A stretch of 64,000 bases of DNA. Source: JBEKYD01 sp052148435 (GTDB taxonomy: Bacteria > Acidobacteriota > Terriglobia > Bryobacterales > Bryobacteraceae). The notes below the pieces were generated by a model. It ran no database searches and was not told the origin of the DNA. It worked only from the letters and a program-made list of their open reading frames with translations. The translations under genes and the position numbers were made by a program. Shown here one piece after another: positions 7,787-17,184 of this stretch (position 1 is its first letter; each line of letters opens with the position of its first letter). The stretch covers positions 20,506 through 84,505 of the forward strand of contig JBKQIF010000005.1 of assembly GCA_052148435.1 (NCBI GenBank). The letters run 5' to 3'.

Positions 7787-10521
7787 TTCCGCTGTTGGCC
7801 GTTCATCACGTATGGAATAGTGAACCCAACGTGATGATTCTTGAAGTAAGCGCACACTTCGCCCTTCATGCTCTCCAGGGCTTGGGCGGTTTTCTGCTCC
7901 CACGAATCCGTATCGGCCACCACGTGCGAAATCTGGCACTTTTCCGGGTCCGTGGCGTAGACCGGGCGCGTGGTGTCGAAATCGACGTACCGGGTGCTGC
8001 CTTCGGTATCGTACGGGTACAGGATGGGCTTCAGCATCTTCGCGCCGGGCGTCGCCGCCACGATGGAGCGGTATATTTTCTCGGCCGCGGCTGTCGCACT
8101 TTCCGCGAACAGCACCATCTGGGGGAAGGTGTCGTCCTGGCAAACCAGCCATCCGCCATGGCGCCATTCGCGCACGATGCGGAGCAGCTCGGGAAACAGC
8201 CACGGCTTGATATTCCCTTCGCCATCGCGAAAAAATGTTTCGAGCAGATGACGCGCCAGCACGAAATCGATTTCCTGCTCGCGTCTGAGCTTCAGGTCCG
8301 CCAGGCTATGGAAACTGCTCTCGCCAACGATAGGCGCGTTCTCCGTCTCAGTGGGCACGTTGGCGGTGGTCAGAACCAGGCGCGAATCGTCCGTGAACGT
8401 GGCCTCCAGCTTTTCGGGCGGCAGATCGTACCGGTAGCCGAGCAGGCGCGGAAAGCGCATCTCCAGGGCGGCGCGATCTTCCAGCGCCCGCACGCGCGTA
8501 ACGGGCTTGGTGGGGCGCGGCGCGGGCGTGGAGCCATCCGTGGGGATGAAGGAGAACGGCACGCCGTACACTTCGGCGTACTCCGGCTCGAAGTGGCCTT
8601 GTTCGTTCAGAGCGAAACTGCGCCGCCGCAGCCCGCGCCCCACCACCTGCTCGCAGAGAAGCTGCGTGCCGAAGGCGCGGATGCCCAGGATGTGGCTCAC
8701 GGTGTTGGCGTCCCAACCTTCCGTCAGCATGGAGACGGACACCACGCAGCGCACCTGCTCGCCTAGTTTGCCGGGCTTGCCCACCGTGTTCATGACTTCG
8801 CGCAGGACGTCCTCGTCGGTCAGCTTCCCGGGATCGCGCTCGGGGAACCGCGTGCGGTATTCGGCCTTGAACTCTTCGATTTCCCGAGCCGCGATTTTGC
8901 GGAAGTCGTCGCTCATGGCCTCGCCGGATTCCAATTGCTCGCTGTCCACCAGAATGGTATTCGGGCGGGCGCTCCAGCGGCCATCGGCGACATTGGTGAA
9001 TAGGTCCAGCTTGCCCGGCACCAGCACGGCGGGGCCATTCGGCAGCTTCTTTTCCCACCCCGCGATGAAGTTCGAATACGAGCTTGGATACGTTACAGTT
9101 GTTGCAGACGACGATAAAGACGGGAGGAGTCCCGCCACGCAGGCTTGCCCCGGCATCCTGCTCCCATTGCTTAAAGGACGCCTTGTAGTTGATGTAGAGG
9201 CTTTCGAGCGCGCCTTCCAGTTCGGCCGGAAGCTTCGGCTCGCCGGTGACGGCATCCGTTCCCCGGCCCTTCTTCGGCAGGTGGTCCCGGATGCGGCCCC
9301 ACAGATCGCGATACGCCGGCTGTTCGCCAGTCATGGCGTTGTCGGCTACCGGGACGCGCGGACTTTCACGATCCCCGCCTCGATGGCGTCGATCAGGGAA
9401 AAATCCGAAATCACCCACGGAAACAACGTCCCTTCCCGGTAGCCGGAGCCTTTCAGGAAAAACGGCGTCGCCGAAAGATCGTAGACGGCTCGCAACCCGG
9501 CTTTGCGCTTGGTGGACTCCAGGCCGGTGATCCAGACGCGGGCTTGCCGTTCCCGCTTCTCCGCTTCCCTGCGCTCGTCGCCCTTGAGCTTCTCGCCGTC
9601 CTCCTCGGGCTTGCCGCGGTAGCAGTGGTGCGCTTCGTCGTTGATGACGACGATGTTCTTCTTGTTGCCAAGTCCCCGGCACACGCGGCGCACAACTTCG
9701 TCGGGCGTTTCGGTGAAGGCGTTGATTCTGCCGTTGCCGAGTACCTGCTTGGTCAGCTTGCCCACTGCGACTTTCTCGCGGGGCAGAAAAGCGTGGTAGT
9801 TGGTGATGAAGATCCTGGCCCGGCTGAGCGGTTCGCGCGCCATTTCCGGCACCACGTCCATCTTGGCGTAGTAGTTCTCGGGGTCGTTGGGCAACAGCAC
9901 ACGCAGGCGGTCGCGGATGGTAATGCCGGGCGTGACGATCAAAAAGGCGTCGCCAAACCGGCTGTCCTGGGGACTGGCGAATTTGTTGAGCGCGTGCCAT
10001 GCGATCAGCATCGCCATGACGACGGTCTTGCCGCTGCCGGTTGCCATCTTGAACGCGATCCGCTCGAGGAGCGGGTTGTGCGAATCGTTCGCGGCCTTCA
10101 GATCGCGCGAAATCCACGCGCCACCCTGCCGGTCGGCGGCCTCGGCCAGATAGATCGCGGTCTCCAAGGCTTCGATCTGGCAGAAATAGAGCCGCCGCTC
10201 CCGGTCGGGATTCCGCCAGTATTCGAGCAACTGCCGTGTGGCGCCGGTTACGCCCTCGTACCCGCCGAACCGCCATTTCGCGACGGCGTTTCGCACGGCG
10301 TTGATGAACTTGTTTTCCTCGATTCGATCTTGCGTCCATTCCGTGTCGAGGGCGAGTTGCTTCCCCTTCATTTTCGGTTTGGGGACCGGCACGAAGTAAC
10401 TGCTCAACCGCCGCGATTCGACCTTCTTGTCGGTGATGCCGTCCTCGTCGAAGAAGAAGTGGCGCGTCGGCTCGTCGAATGGCGAGTTGAGAACCGGATT
10501 CGGAACGATGACTTGGGGCAT
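7591..10521 (-). pseudogene. Broken restriction endonuclease/helicase (type III Res-like)
   Basis: Reads as a roughly 960-residue SF2 helicase-nuclease of the Res type. The first part (9346-10521) has MATGSGKT (Walker A), VVINDEAHH and DLSATPF. The expected IVKVPRVPVADN strand is broken by one missing base near 9358-9363. Reading then continues in another frame through LPKKGRG and VFIVVCNNCN until one extra base near 9067-9075 returns it to the first frame (FIAGWEKKLP, helicase C-terminal half, LCEQVVGRGLRR). The gene ends in LWVPAVNNHGG, then about ten foreign residues, because its 3' end is fused to the RelE gene. No methyltransferase (mod) gene is adjacent. The two indels cancel, so assembly error should be excluded. 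Confidence 0.85.
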
Positions 10522-10876
10522 GGTTCACCGACAGCGATACGGACGCGAGGCGGAAAACCGCGCCGATCATTCTACCGCGCGGCGCGGCCGTTACGTTATG
10601 GCCCTGTTCGCGGGGGAAGCTGGCGACATGGGGCGTTACCAACCCGGGCCGCGTGGCCGGCCGAAGGAGCAGCCAGGGGCGGTGGCCACTGCCCTTGGCC
10701 ATCGCCGCCTTTCCGCCGACGCCGGCCCCGGGTCTCGAGCGGCAACTTCACAGCAAAGGCCTTGTACTGTCCGACGCGCTGCACTTCCCGCGGAGCGGCG
10801 GCCCCAGCGGTTTTTCAGGCGTCACAATTCCGGCGTTCCGGCATAGGCTATCCTGAAGGTTGAGCGGGTGTCCCTT
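10522..10876. other. Gene-free stretch upstream of the restriction gene
   Basis: About 355 bases between the start of the broken restriction gene and the small antitoxin gene. Short open frames in it are shadows with no recognisable protein signal. A methylase gene would be expected here if the restriction system had been whole, but none is visible. Confidence 0.5.
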
Positions 10877-11137
10877 ATGACCGTTACGCTGAATCTTCCG
10901 CCCAACGTGGAGCAGGCATTTCTTGCCGAGGCTCAGGCCAAAGGCGTGTCCCCTGACGAACTGGTGCGTGACGTCTTGCTGGCGCGGCAACAATCGTCCA
11001 CCGCCCCGGGGCTATCCCCGGAAGAGTGGGTACGCGAGTTCAGAGCATGGACGCGGAGTCATGCCAAGGATAACCTCCCGCTGCTGTCGGACGAAGCCAT
11101 GAGCCGCGATTTCATCTATGGCGAGCGCGGCCTTTAG
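10877..11137 (+). CDS. Putative VapB-like antitoxin
   Basis: An 86-residue protein with a short N-terminal strand and helix pattern (TVTLNLPPNVEQAFLAEAQ, then GVSPDELVRDVL) that suggests a ribbon-helix-helix DNA-binding domain, and an acidic tail. Start ATG 10877 follows GAGCGGG; GTG 10868 is the alternative. The next gene, a PIN-domain toxin, starts on the base after its stop, the usual antitoxin-toxin order. Confidence 0.72.
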   Translation: MTVTLNLPPNVEQAFLAEAQAKGVSPDELVRDVLLARQQSSTAPGLSPEEWVREFRAWTRSHAKDNLPLLSDEAMSRDFIYGERGL

Positions 11138-11584
11138 ATGGCGATCCTGATCGACACCAGCGTTCTCTTACGTTCCCTCTATCCCGAACACCCGCATTAC
11201 TCCGCTGCCGAAAACGCAATAGCTACCCTTCGGCTTCGCGGTGAGGTGCTTTGCGTCGCGCCACAGAATCTCATAGAGTTCTGGGCCGTGGCGACCCGTT
11301 CCCGCGACGAAAACGGCCTCGGCATGAACCCGGCCAGGGCCGCAAGCGAAATCGCAACCTTGCGGCGATTCTTTCGCCTGTTGCCGTCCACTCCCGAGGT
11401 GCTGGAAGCATGGCAGGGAATAGTTGAGGCTCTCGGAGTTTCGGGCAAGCAAACTCATGACGCCCACCTTGCCGCCGCTATGCAAGTGTATTCGGTGGCG
11501 ACCATCCTGACTGTCAACACCGGCCACTTCAAGCGCTTTCCTGGAATTGCCATACTTGATCCGGCTCAAGCCGCGCAGCGATAG
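11138..11584 (+). CDS. vapC: PIN-domain ribonuclease toxin (VapC family)
   Basis: A 148-residue PIN-fold RNase. The acidic metal site is visible as Asp in ILIDTSVLL, Glu in NLIEFWAVATR and Asp in THDAHLAA; the last strand is ILTVNTGHFKRF. VapC toxins usually cleave initiator tRNA or rRNA; the target here is unknown. It abuts the antitoxin gene with no gap and is probably translated together with it. Confidence 0.86.
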   Translation: MAILIDTSVLLRSLYPEHPHYSAAENAIATLRLRGEVLCVAPQNLIEFWAVATRSRDENGLGMNPARAASEIATLRRFFRLLPSTPEVLEAWQGIVEALGVSGKQTHDAHLAAAMQVYSVATILTVNTGHFKRFPGIAILDPAQAAQR

Positions 11585-11742
11585 CGCCGTCCCCCCGCTG
11601 CCTTTTTCCGCGACCGGCTAAACCCTCCGGCCTTGCCTGCCGATAGACTGGATGTGGCCAGACGGTACGTCGGTTTTCCCAGTCGCACCGCGGAGCGGCC
11701 CGCACTTGCGGGCGCGCCCGCACTGAGGGCTCTTCGGACAGG

Positions 11743-11890
11743 CATGGCAGAGCCCGCTCCCGTCGCGGAGGTGATGCGCGAACAATTCAACTTCCTGTTA
11801 GCTCATGGCAGCGGAGATTGCGCTCCCAGTTGCCCGGATTGCGCCCGCCTCGGGGCTGTGCGGGAGCTGCTGTTCAAGGCTTTCCGCTAA
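11743..11890 (+). CDS. Small Cys-motif protein, unknown function
   Basis: A 48-residue frame ending in a CxxxCxxC cluster (CAPSCPDCARL) and the tail VRELLFKAFR. The cysteine spacing suggests a zinc or Fe-S site. I have the impression of similar short tails in other acidobacterial proteins but cannot verify it. The frame is open back to 11633, but that part looks non-coding. The 3' end overlaps the last 17 bases of trpD on the other strand, which is unusual for a real gene pair. Confidence 0.4.
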
Positions 11891-12920
11891 CTCCTGCCGC
11901 CCGGGAAAATGCGGCCAGGGCTTCCACCCGGCTCCATGCCGCGCCGCTATCGATCGAACGCGCGGCCATGGCGGCGCCTTCCAGCCAACTGGCGGCCACG
12001 CCCGCGGCCACCAGGGCGGCCGAGGTATTGGCGACCACGATATCTCGCGCCGCGCCCGCAGCGCCGCCCAGAACGGCCTTGGCAATCTCCAGATTGCGCG
12101 CCGCGTCTCCACCCTTGAGCTGCCCAGGCGTCGCCACCGGAACTCCGAAATCGCCCGGCTCCAGGGTCCGCCGCGCGAAGGCGCCGCCCAGGATCTCGAA
12201 TGCCAGGGTCGGCCCGGTGGTGGTGATTTCATCCAGGCCGTCGGAACCGTGGACCACGAAGCCTCGCCGCAGCCCCAGGGCCGCCAGCGCTCCGGCTAGC
12301 AATTCGGCCGCCCCGGCGTCGGGCGCGCCCACAAGCTGAGCGTCCGCCCCCGCCGGGTTGGTCAGCGGGCCAAGCAGGTTGAACACCGTGCGCAGTTTCA
12401 GATCGGCGCGCACCGGATGCGCATGGCGCATGGCGGTATGTACCGCCGGCGCGAACAGAAAGCCGATCCCCACTTCGCGGATGGCGCGGGCGGTCGCGGC
12501 CGGCGGCAGCGCGATTTCAATCCCCAGCGCCTCCAGCAGATCGGCGCTACCCGCCGCGGAATTGGAAATCGATCGGTTGCCGTGCTTGGCCACGTGTACC
12601 CCGGCGCCTGCCGCTACAAAAGCTGCCAGCGTGGAAATGTTGAATGTTCCGGCCCCGTCCCCTCCGGTTCCGCAGGTGTCGAGCAGGGACTGCCCGGCCG
12701 GCAAGTCCGGCTGAACCTTCGCCGCCATGCGCCGCATGGCCCGGGCCAGACCCACCAGTTCGGCGACCACCGGCCCCTTCATCCGCATGGCGGTCAGAAA
12801 CGCCGCGATTTGGGCTGCGCTGGCACGCCCTTCCAGAATGACCTGCATGGCGGTTTCCGCCTCTTCGGCGTTCAGGTTTTGGTACTCCACGATGCGGCCG
12901 ATAAAAGGCAGTAGCGACAT
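11874..12920 (-). CDS. trpD: Anthranilate phosphoribosyltransferase
   Basis: A 348-residue enzyme that joins anthranilate and PRPP in tryptophan synthesis. The PRPP site reads DTCGTGGDGAGTFNIS, followed by VAKHGNRSISN and the FNLLGPLTNPA motif, all standard for TrpD. The length matches the family. The start is ATG 12920; ATG 12950 adds ten residues and is possible, and neither has a strong ribosome site. The long frame continuing to 14573 is antisense to sucC and is not protein. No other trp genes are nearby. Confidence 0.94.
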   Translation of the reverse strand: MSLLPFIGRIVEYQNLNAEEAETAMQVILEGRASAAQIAAFLTAMRMKGPVVAELVGLARAMRRMAAKVQPDLPAGQSLLDTCGTGGDGAGTFNISTLAAFVAAGAGVHVAKHGNRSISNSAAGSADLLEALGIEIALPPAATARAIREVGIGFLFAPAVHTAMRHAHPVRADLKLRTVFNLLGPLTNPAGADAQLVGAPDAGAAELLAGALAALGLRRGFVVHGSDGLDEITTTGPTLAFEILGGAFARRTLEPGDFGVPVATPGQLKGGDAARNLEIAKAVLGGAAGAARDIVVANTSAALVAAGVAASWLEGAAMAARSIDSGAAWSRVEALAAFSRAAGVSGKP

Positions 12921-12971
12921 GATATATTGAGGGTTCGGCGTTTCCGCCATCTTAAACACTAGCAGAAATCC

Positions 12972-14132
12972 ATGAAAATCCACGAGTATCAGGCCAAGGA
13001 TATCCTGGCCCAGTACCACGTCCCTGTGCCTCGCGGCGAAGTGGCATTCACCGTCGAGGAGGCGGAGACCGCGGCCAAGCGGTTGGGCGGCAGCGTGGTG
13101 GTCAAGGCGCAGATCCACGCCGGCGGCCGCGGCAAAGGCGGCGGAGTCAAGGTCGCCCGCAATGCCGGGGAAGCCCTGGAACTGGCGCGCAAAATCCTCG
13201 GCATGACCCTGGTCACGCACCAGACCGGCCCCGAGGGCAAGCTGGTGCAACGCCTGCTGGTGGAAGAAACCCTCCCCATCGAACGCGAGCTCTACCTCGG
13301 AATCGTGCTCGACCGCGTGCAGGGCAAGCCGGTCTTCATGGCCTCGGCCGCCGGCGGCATGGAAATCGAGGAGGTTGCCGCCAAGAATCCCGAGGCCATC
13401 CTCAAGGAAACCATCGAGCCCGGCTTCGGCCTGGCGCCCTATCAGGCTCGCAACCTTGCCTTCGGCATCGGCATTCCAGCCGGCAGCGTGAATGCCGCCG
13501 CGGCCGCCATGATGGCGCTGGCCAAGGCGTATGTCGCCATGGATATGTCGCTGGCCGAAATCAACCCCTTTATCCTCACCAAAGACGCCAAAGTCTACGC
13601 CCTGGACGCCAAGATCAACTTCGACGACAACGCCCTCTACCGTCACAAGGAATTGCTCGAACTGCGGGACCTCAGCGAGGAAGATCCGCTGGAAGTGGAA
13701 GCTTCCCGCCACGGTTTGAATTACGTCAAGCTGGATGGTTCGGTGGGCTGCATGGTGAATGGCGCCGGCCTGGCCATGGCCACCATGGACATCATCAAGT
13801 ATGCCGGCGGCAGCCCGGCCAACTTTCTCGACGTGGGAGGCGGCGCCAGCGAGGAGCAGGTCAAGTATGCGTTTCGCATTCTGCTCAGCGACAAGCACGT
13901 CAAGGCCGTGCTGATCAACGTCTTTGGCGGCATCCTGCGCTGCGACACTTTGGCCAGCGGGGTGGTCAACGCCGCCCGCGATTTGCAAATTCAATTGCCG
14001 ATCGTGGTGCGTATGGAAGGCACCAACGTCGAGCTGGGCCGCAAGATCCTGCTGCAATCCGGCCTGAACTTCACCGTTGGCGCCGATATGGCGGACGCCG
14101 CCGAAAAGGTAGTCAAGCTGGCTGCGGCCTGA
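12972..14132 (+). CDS. sucC: Succinyl-CoA ligase, beta subunit
   Basis: A 386-residue ATP-grasp subunit of the TCA-cycle enzyme that converts succinyl-CoA to succinate with formation of ATP or GTP. It starts MKIHEYQAKDIL and shows the nucleotide-binding VVKAQIHAGGRGKGGGVK segment and the C-terminal ligase part (GSVGCMVNGAGLAMATMD, NVFGGILRCD). Full length. It is followed 28 bp later by sucD and then ndk, one operon. It diverges from trpD across a 51-bp gap. Confidence 0.96.
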   Translation: MKIHEYQAKDILAQYHVPVPRGEVAFTVEEAETAAKRLGGSVVVKAQIHAGGRGKGGGVKVARNAGEALELARKILGMTLVTHQTGPEGKLVQRLLVEETLPIERELYLGIVLDRVQGKPVFMASAAGGMEIEEVAAKNPEAILKETIEPGFGLAPYQARNLAFGIGIPAGSVNAAAAAMMALAKAYVAMDMSLAEINPFILTKDAKVYALDAKINFDDNALYRHKELLELRDLSEEDPLEVEASRHGLNYVKLDGSVGCMVNGAGLAMATMDIIKYAGGSPANFLDVGGGASEEQVKYAFRILLSDKHVKAVLINVFGGILRCDTLASGVVNAARDLQIQLPIVVRMEGTNVELGRKILLQSGLNFTVGADMADAAEKVVKLAAA

Positions 14133-14160
14133 GGGTTGGCAGCGCCTCACGGGGAAAACA

Positions 14161-15027
14161 ATGAGTGTACTGGTCGATCGAAACACGCGCCTGCTCGTGC
14201 AAGGATTCACCGGCAGGGAAGGTTCGTTCCACGCCGAACAGGCCATCGAGTACGGCACCAACGTGGTGGGCGGCGTGACTCCCGGCAAGGGCGGCAGCCA
14301 ACACCTCGGGCTCCCGGTGTTCGACACGGTGGCCGAAGCGGTCCGCGCAACCGGGGCCAACGCCACGGTGATTTTCGTGCCGCCGCCGTTTGCGGCGGAC
14401 GCCATCATGGAGGCCGCGGCGGCCGGCATTGCGCTGGTGGTCGCCATCACCGAAGGCATTCCCGCGCTCGATATGGTGAAGGCGTGGCAGTTTCTGAAGG
14501 GTAAGAGCACGCGGCTGATCGGCCCCAACTGTCCCGGCGTCATCTCGCCCGGTAAATGCAAAATCGGCATCATGCCCGGGCGTATTCATCTGGAGGGCCA
14601 CGTGGGCGTGGTCTCGCGCTCGGGCACCCTCACCTACGAAGCCGTGGGCCAGTTGACCGGCCTCGGAATCGGTCAGTCGACCTGTATCGGCATCGGCGGC
14701 GATCCCATCGTCGGCACCACCTTCCTGGACGCCCTGGAACTGTTCAATGCCGATCCCGATACCCACGCCATCGTCATGATCGGCGAAATCGGCGGCAATG
14801 CCGAAGAGACCGCGGCGGCCTATGTGAAAGCCCACGTGACCAAGCCGGTGATCGGCTTTGTGGCCGGGCAGACGGCCCCGCCGGGGCGGCGCATGGGCCA
14901 CGCCGGCGCCATCGTCGCGGGCGGCTCCGGCAAGGCCAGCGACAAAATTCAAGCCATGCAGGACGCAGGCATCGACGTGTGCGGTTCGCCCGCCGAAATG
15001 GGAGCAAGAATAAAAAGCCGTTTATGA
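14161..15027 (+). CDS. sucD: Succinyl-CoA ligase, alpha subunit
   Basis: A 288-residue CoA-binding subunit. It shows the Rossmann CoA site (VQGFTGREGSFHAEQ), VTPGKGG, GPNCPGVISPG, and the phospho-histidine region MGHAGAIVAGGSGKA. It forms the heterodimer or heterotetramer with SucC. Its stop codon overlaps the ndk start (ATGA), so ndk is translationally coupled, linking nucleotide triphosphate balancing to substrate-level phosphorylation. Confidence 0.96.
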   Translation: MSVLVDRNTRLLVQGFTGREGSFHAEQAIEYGTNVVGGVTPGKGGSQHLGLPVFDTVAEAVRATGANATVIFVPPPFAADAIMEAAAAGIALVVAITEGIPALDMVKAWQFLKGKSTRLIGPNCPGVISPGKCKIGIMPGRIHLEGHVGVVSRSGTLTYEAVGQLTGLGIGQSTCIGIGGDPIVGTTFLDALELFNADPDTHAIVMIGEIGGNAEETAAAYVKAHVTKPVIGFVAGQTAPPGRRMGHAGAIVAGGSGKASDKIQAMQDAGIDVCGSPAEMGARIKSRL

Positions 15028-15443
15028 GTCTGGAAAGAACGTTTTCGATCGTCAAGCCGGACGCCGTCGCCGCGCGTCACGCGGGCGCCATTCTGGCGGC
15101 CATTCAAGAGGCCGGTTTCAAGATCTTGGGATTGCGGATGACCCGTCTGTCCGAAGCTCAAGCGCGCGGCTTTTACGCCGTACACCGCCAGCGGCCGTTT
15201 TTCGAGGGCCTGGTGAAGTTCATGACCGAAGGCCCCATCGTGGTGATGGCGCTGGAGCGGGAAGATGCGGTCGCCAAACTCCGCGAAGTGATGGGCGCCA
15301 CCAACCCCGCCAATGCCGCCGAAGGCACCATCCGCAAGCGTTTCGCCACCAACATCGAGCGCAACGCCATCCACGGATCCGACGCCCCCGAAACAGCCGC
15401 CGCCGAGCTGGCCTTCTTCTTCCCTACGGCGGACTTGATTTAG
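15024..15443 (+). CDS. ndk: Nucleoside diphosphate kinase
   Basis: A 139-residue cytosolic kinase that moves the gamma phosphate between nucleotides. It begins ERTFSIVKPDAV, and the active histidine sits in NAIHGSDAPE. Length is normal. Its last 17 codons or so (from base 15393) are copied at 16284, beyond the HicAB genes, where the stop TAG reads TGG. The working ndk copy is intact. Confidence 0.96.
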   Translation: MSLERTFSIVKPDAVAARHAGAILAAIQEAGFKILGLRMTRLSEAQARGFYAVHRQRPFFEGLVKFMTEGPIVVMALEREDAVAKLREVMGATNPANAAEGTIRKRFATNIERNAIHGSDAPETAAAELAFFFPTADLI

Positions 15444-15600
15444 CCGTCTGAAAGCCCGGGGGGGGCCCGATGGGCCTGAAGCTTCTGCGGGGCGCGCGCC
15501 ACATAGGCAGTCTGGTTTTCCGTCCAGTTGACTGCGGCCACTGCCGTCCGATGGCCGGAAGCCGTTTGCGTCAATAAACGCTAGGCTACCAGGGAGGAGC
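15393..15600 (+). repeat. Direct repeat copy 1 (ndk 3' end plus downstream)
   Basis: About 208 bases covering the ndk C-terminal codons, its stop and some 155 bases of downstream DNA. It matches 16284-16494 by eye at roughly 90 percent in the same orientation. Differences include TAG to TGG at the ndk stop, loss of part of a G run and a small insertion in copy 2. The functional ndk end belongs to copy 1. Confidence 0.9.
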
Positions 15601-15671
15601 GATCTCCCGAGATAGCGACTCGCAACGCCGACGGTCAAGGCCCGAGACGGCGTACCATTAGGCTGATGCCT

Positions 15672-15857
15672 ATGAAGGTACGCGAGGTGATTCGTTTGCT
15701 TGAAAAGCACGGATGGGCGGAGATGCGATCAAGGGGCAGCCATCGGCACTTTAAACATCCCGACGAAGCATTCGTGATCACGGTGCCCGGTAACGACGGC
15801 AAGGAACTCGCGCCGGGCACGCTAAACGTTATACTCAAAAAGGCAGGGCTGAAATGA
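15672..15857 (+). CDS. hicA: HicA-family mRNA interferase toxin
   Basis: A 61-residue protein with the double-stranded-RNA-binding-like HicA fold: MKVREVIRLLEKHGW, the catalytic histidine region SHRHFKHP, and the closing LAPGTLNVILKKAGL. HicA toxins cleave mRNA. ATG 15672 begins the family-typical sequence; ATG 15666 is also possible. It overlaps hicB by four bases. The module lies inside a segment bracketed by the ndk-end repeats. Confidence 0.9.
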   Translation: MKVREVIRLLEKHGWAEMRSRGSHRHFKHPDEAFVITVPGNDGKELAPGTLNVILKKAGLK

Positions 15858-16075
15858 TCGCGAAACGGTATCCCGTAGTCATCGAGCAAACTGGGACTGG
15901 CTACTCCGCCTATTCGCCGGATGTTCTGGGATGCGTGGCCGTTGGTGACAGCGAGGCAGAGACGCGCCGGAACTTTCAGGATGCTCTGATTGCGCACTTC
16001 GAGGCCATGCGTGAGGTGGGAGAGCCGATACCGGAGCCGCATACTTCCGTTGATTACGTGGAAGTGGCCGCATAA
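15854..16075 (+). CDS. hicB: HicB-family antitoxin
   Basis: A 73-residue HicB with the partial RNase H-like fold (YPVVIEQTGTGYSAYSPD, GCVAVGDSEAETRRNFQDAL). It has no extra C-terminal DNA-binding domain, so it is the short HicB type. ATGA overlap with hicA gives toxin-first order, normal for HicAB. Confidence 0.88.
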   Translation: MIAKRYPVVIEQTGTGYSAYSPDVLGCVAVGDSEAETRRNFQDALIAHFEAMREVGEPIPEPHTSVDYVEVAA

Positions 16076-16081
16076 TCGCAA

Positions 16082-16283
16082 GTTTTCAAGTTAAGGGCTC
16101 GATCCCGGCATCCCGAACCGCGGTGGACGACGCAACTTGGATGTTCGTCGGAGTAGCGCTCGCTCAGGTACTCGGCATTTCGGTCGTGGTTGATAACAAC
16201 TTCCGTCAGCCCTGCCTGAATGATGGCCCGAGCGCAACCCGCGCAAGGACTCAATTCGACGAAGGTGATACATCCCCCTGTCG
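16082..16283 (-). pseudogene. Remnant of a dCMP/cytidine deaminase-like gene
   Basis: The minus strand reads CITFVELSPCAGCARAIIQ, with the PCxxC zinc site and following helix of deoxycytidylate/cytidine deaminases, then LTEVVINHD. After about 45 residues the frame must shift to find VRDAGIEPL, which resembles the family's C-terminal AGI/V strand. The N-terminal half with the catalytic HAE motif is absent because the sequence meets repeat copy 2. This is a fragment, not a gene. Confidence 0.6.
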
Positions 16284-16494
16284 ACAGCCGCCGCCGAGCT
16301 GGCCTTCTTCTTCCCTACGGCGGACTTGATTTGGCCGTCTGAAAGCCCGGGGGGTTCCCGATGGGCCTGAAGCTTCTGCGGGGCGCGCGCCACATCGGGG
16401 GTTTGGGGGTTTTCCGTCCAGTTGACTGCGGCCACCGCCGTCCGATGGCCCGAAGCCGTTCGCGTCAGTAAACGCTAGGCGACAAGGGAGGACC
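16284..16494 (+). repeat. Direct repeat copy 2 (ndk-end duplicate)
   Basis: Second copy of the ndk 3' end and downstream DNA, about 890 bases from copy 1 and in the same orientation. The codons of ndk are recognisable (encoding AAAELAFFFPTADLI) but the stop is changed and no ndk start is attached. The two copies bracket hicAB and the deaminase remnant. Confidence 0.9.
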
Positions 16495-16541
16495 GAGAAA
16501 ACCCACGTCCCAACCCCGACCAAATTGCCGGCCGGTCCGGA

Positions 16542-16982
16542 TTATTGCCGGTATGCGTCGATGTGAATCTTGCCGGTAGCCAGGTTGACGCTCCCCGGCG
16601 CCCAAATCTGGCCCGTGTTGACCCACGCGTAGCCGGGGGCCGCGGTGATGAGCGTTACGTTTTCGCAGAGATCGGCGATCGGCTCACCTTGGCGCATCAC
16701 CGCCGCGCCGTCCGCAGACAGACCGATGCGAAAACCGTCGTCGGTCTCGATGGTCCCGCGGATGTCAAGATCGATCCGCCCATCGCCGCGCATGCGGAGA
16801 TAATCGACGCCGCGCACTCGCCCTGAGAGGCGGCCGGTCGCGTTTCCTTCAAACGCCACGTCAAAGCGCGCGCCCTGAGGCGGGATCTTTTCCTTGCCGG
16901 AGAGGATCGACTCCATGCTGACACCGTAGTCCGTGACGCCCGTAATATTCAGATCGTACTCGTAGATCTTCTCGCCCTTCAT
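16542..16982 (-). CDS. DUF3237 domain protein
   Basis: A 146-residue soluble beta-rich protein without a signal peptide. The pattern ARFDVAFEGNATGRLSGRV, GVDYLRMRGDGRIDLD and the C-terminal YAWVNTGQIWAPGSVNLATG is that of the DUF3237 family, whose biochemical role is not established. It stands alone. Confidence 0.82.
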   Translation of the reverse strand: MKGEKIYEYDLNITGVTDYGVSMESILSGKEKIPPQGARFDVAFEGNATGRLSGRVRGVDYLRMRGDGRIDLDIRGTIETDDGFRIGLSADGAAVMRQGEPIADLCENVTLITAAPGYAWVNTGQIWAPGSVNLATGKIHIDAYRQ

Positions 16983-17184
16983 GCCAGGGTTACCTCTTCT
17001 TTTGATTAAGAATCTCCATCTTAAACCCGGATGGATAGCTAACTATACTCGAAACATTAGCCCTTGCGGTGTCGTCCGTTTCCGCCCCCGCGGCCTGCTG
17101 CGCCGAATCTCTACTCGACGCTTGTACGCCTTGTGAAGAGGGGGGCCGGCAGCAGTGCCGCCGCGGCAGAGAACAGCGGGCCCC

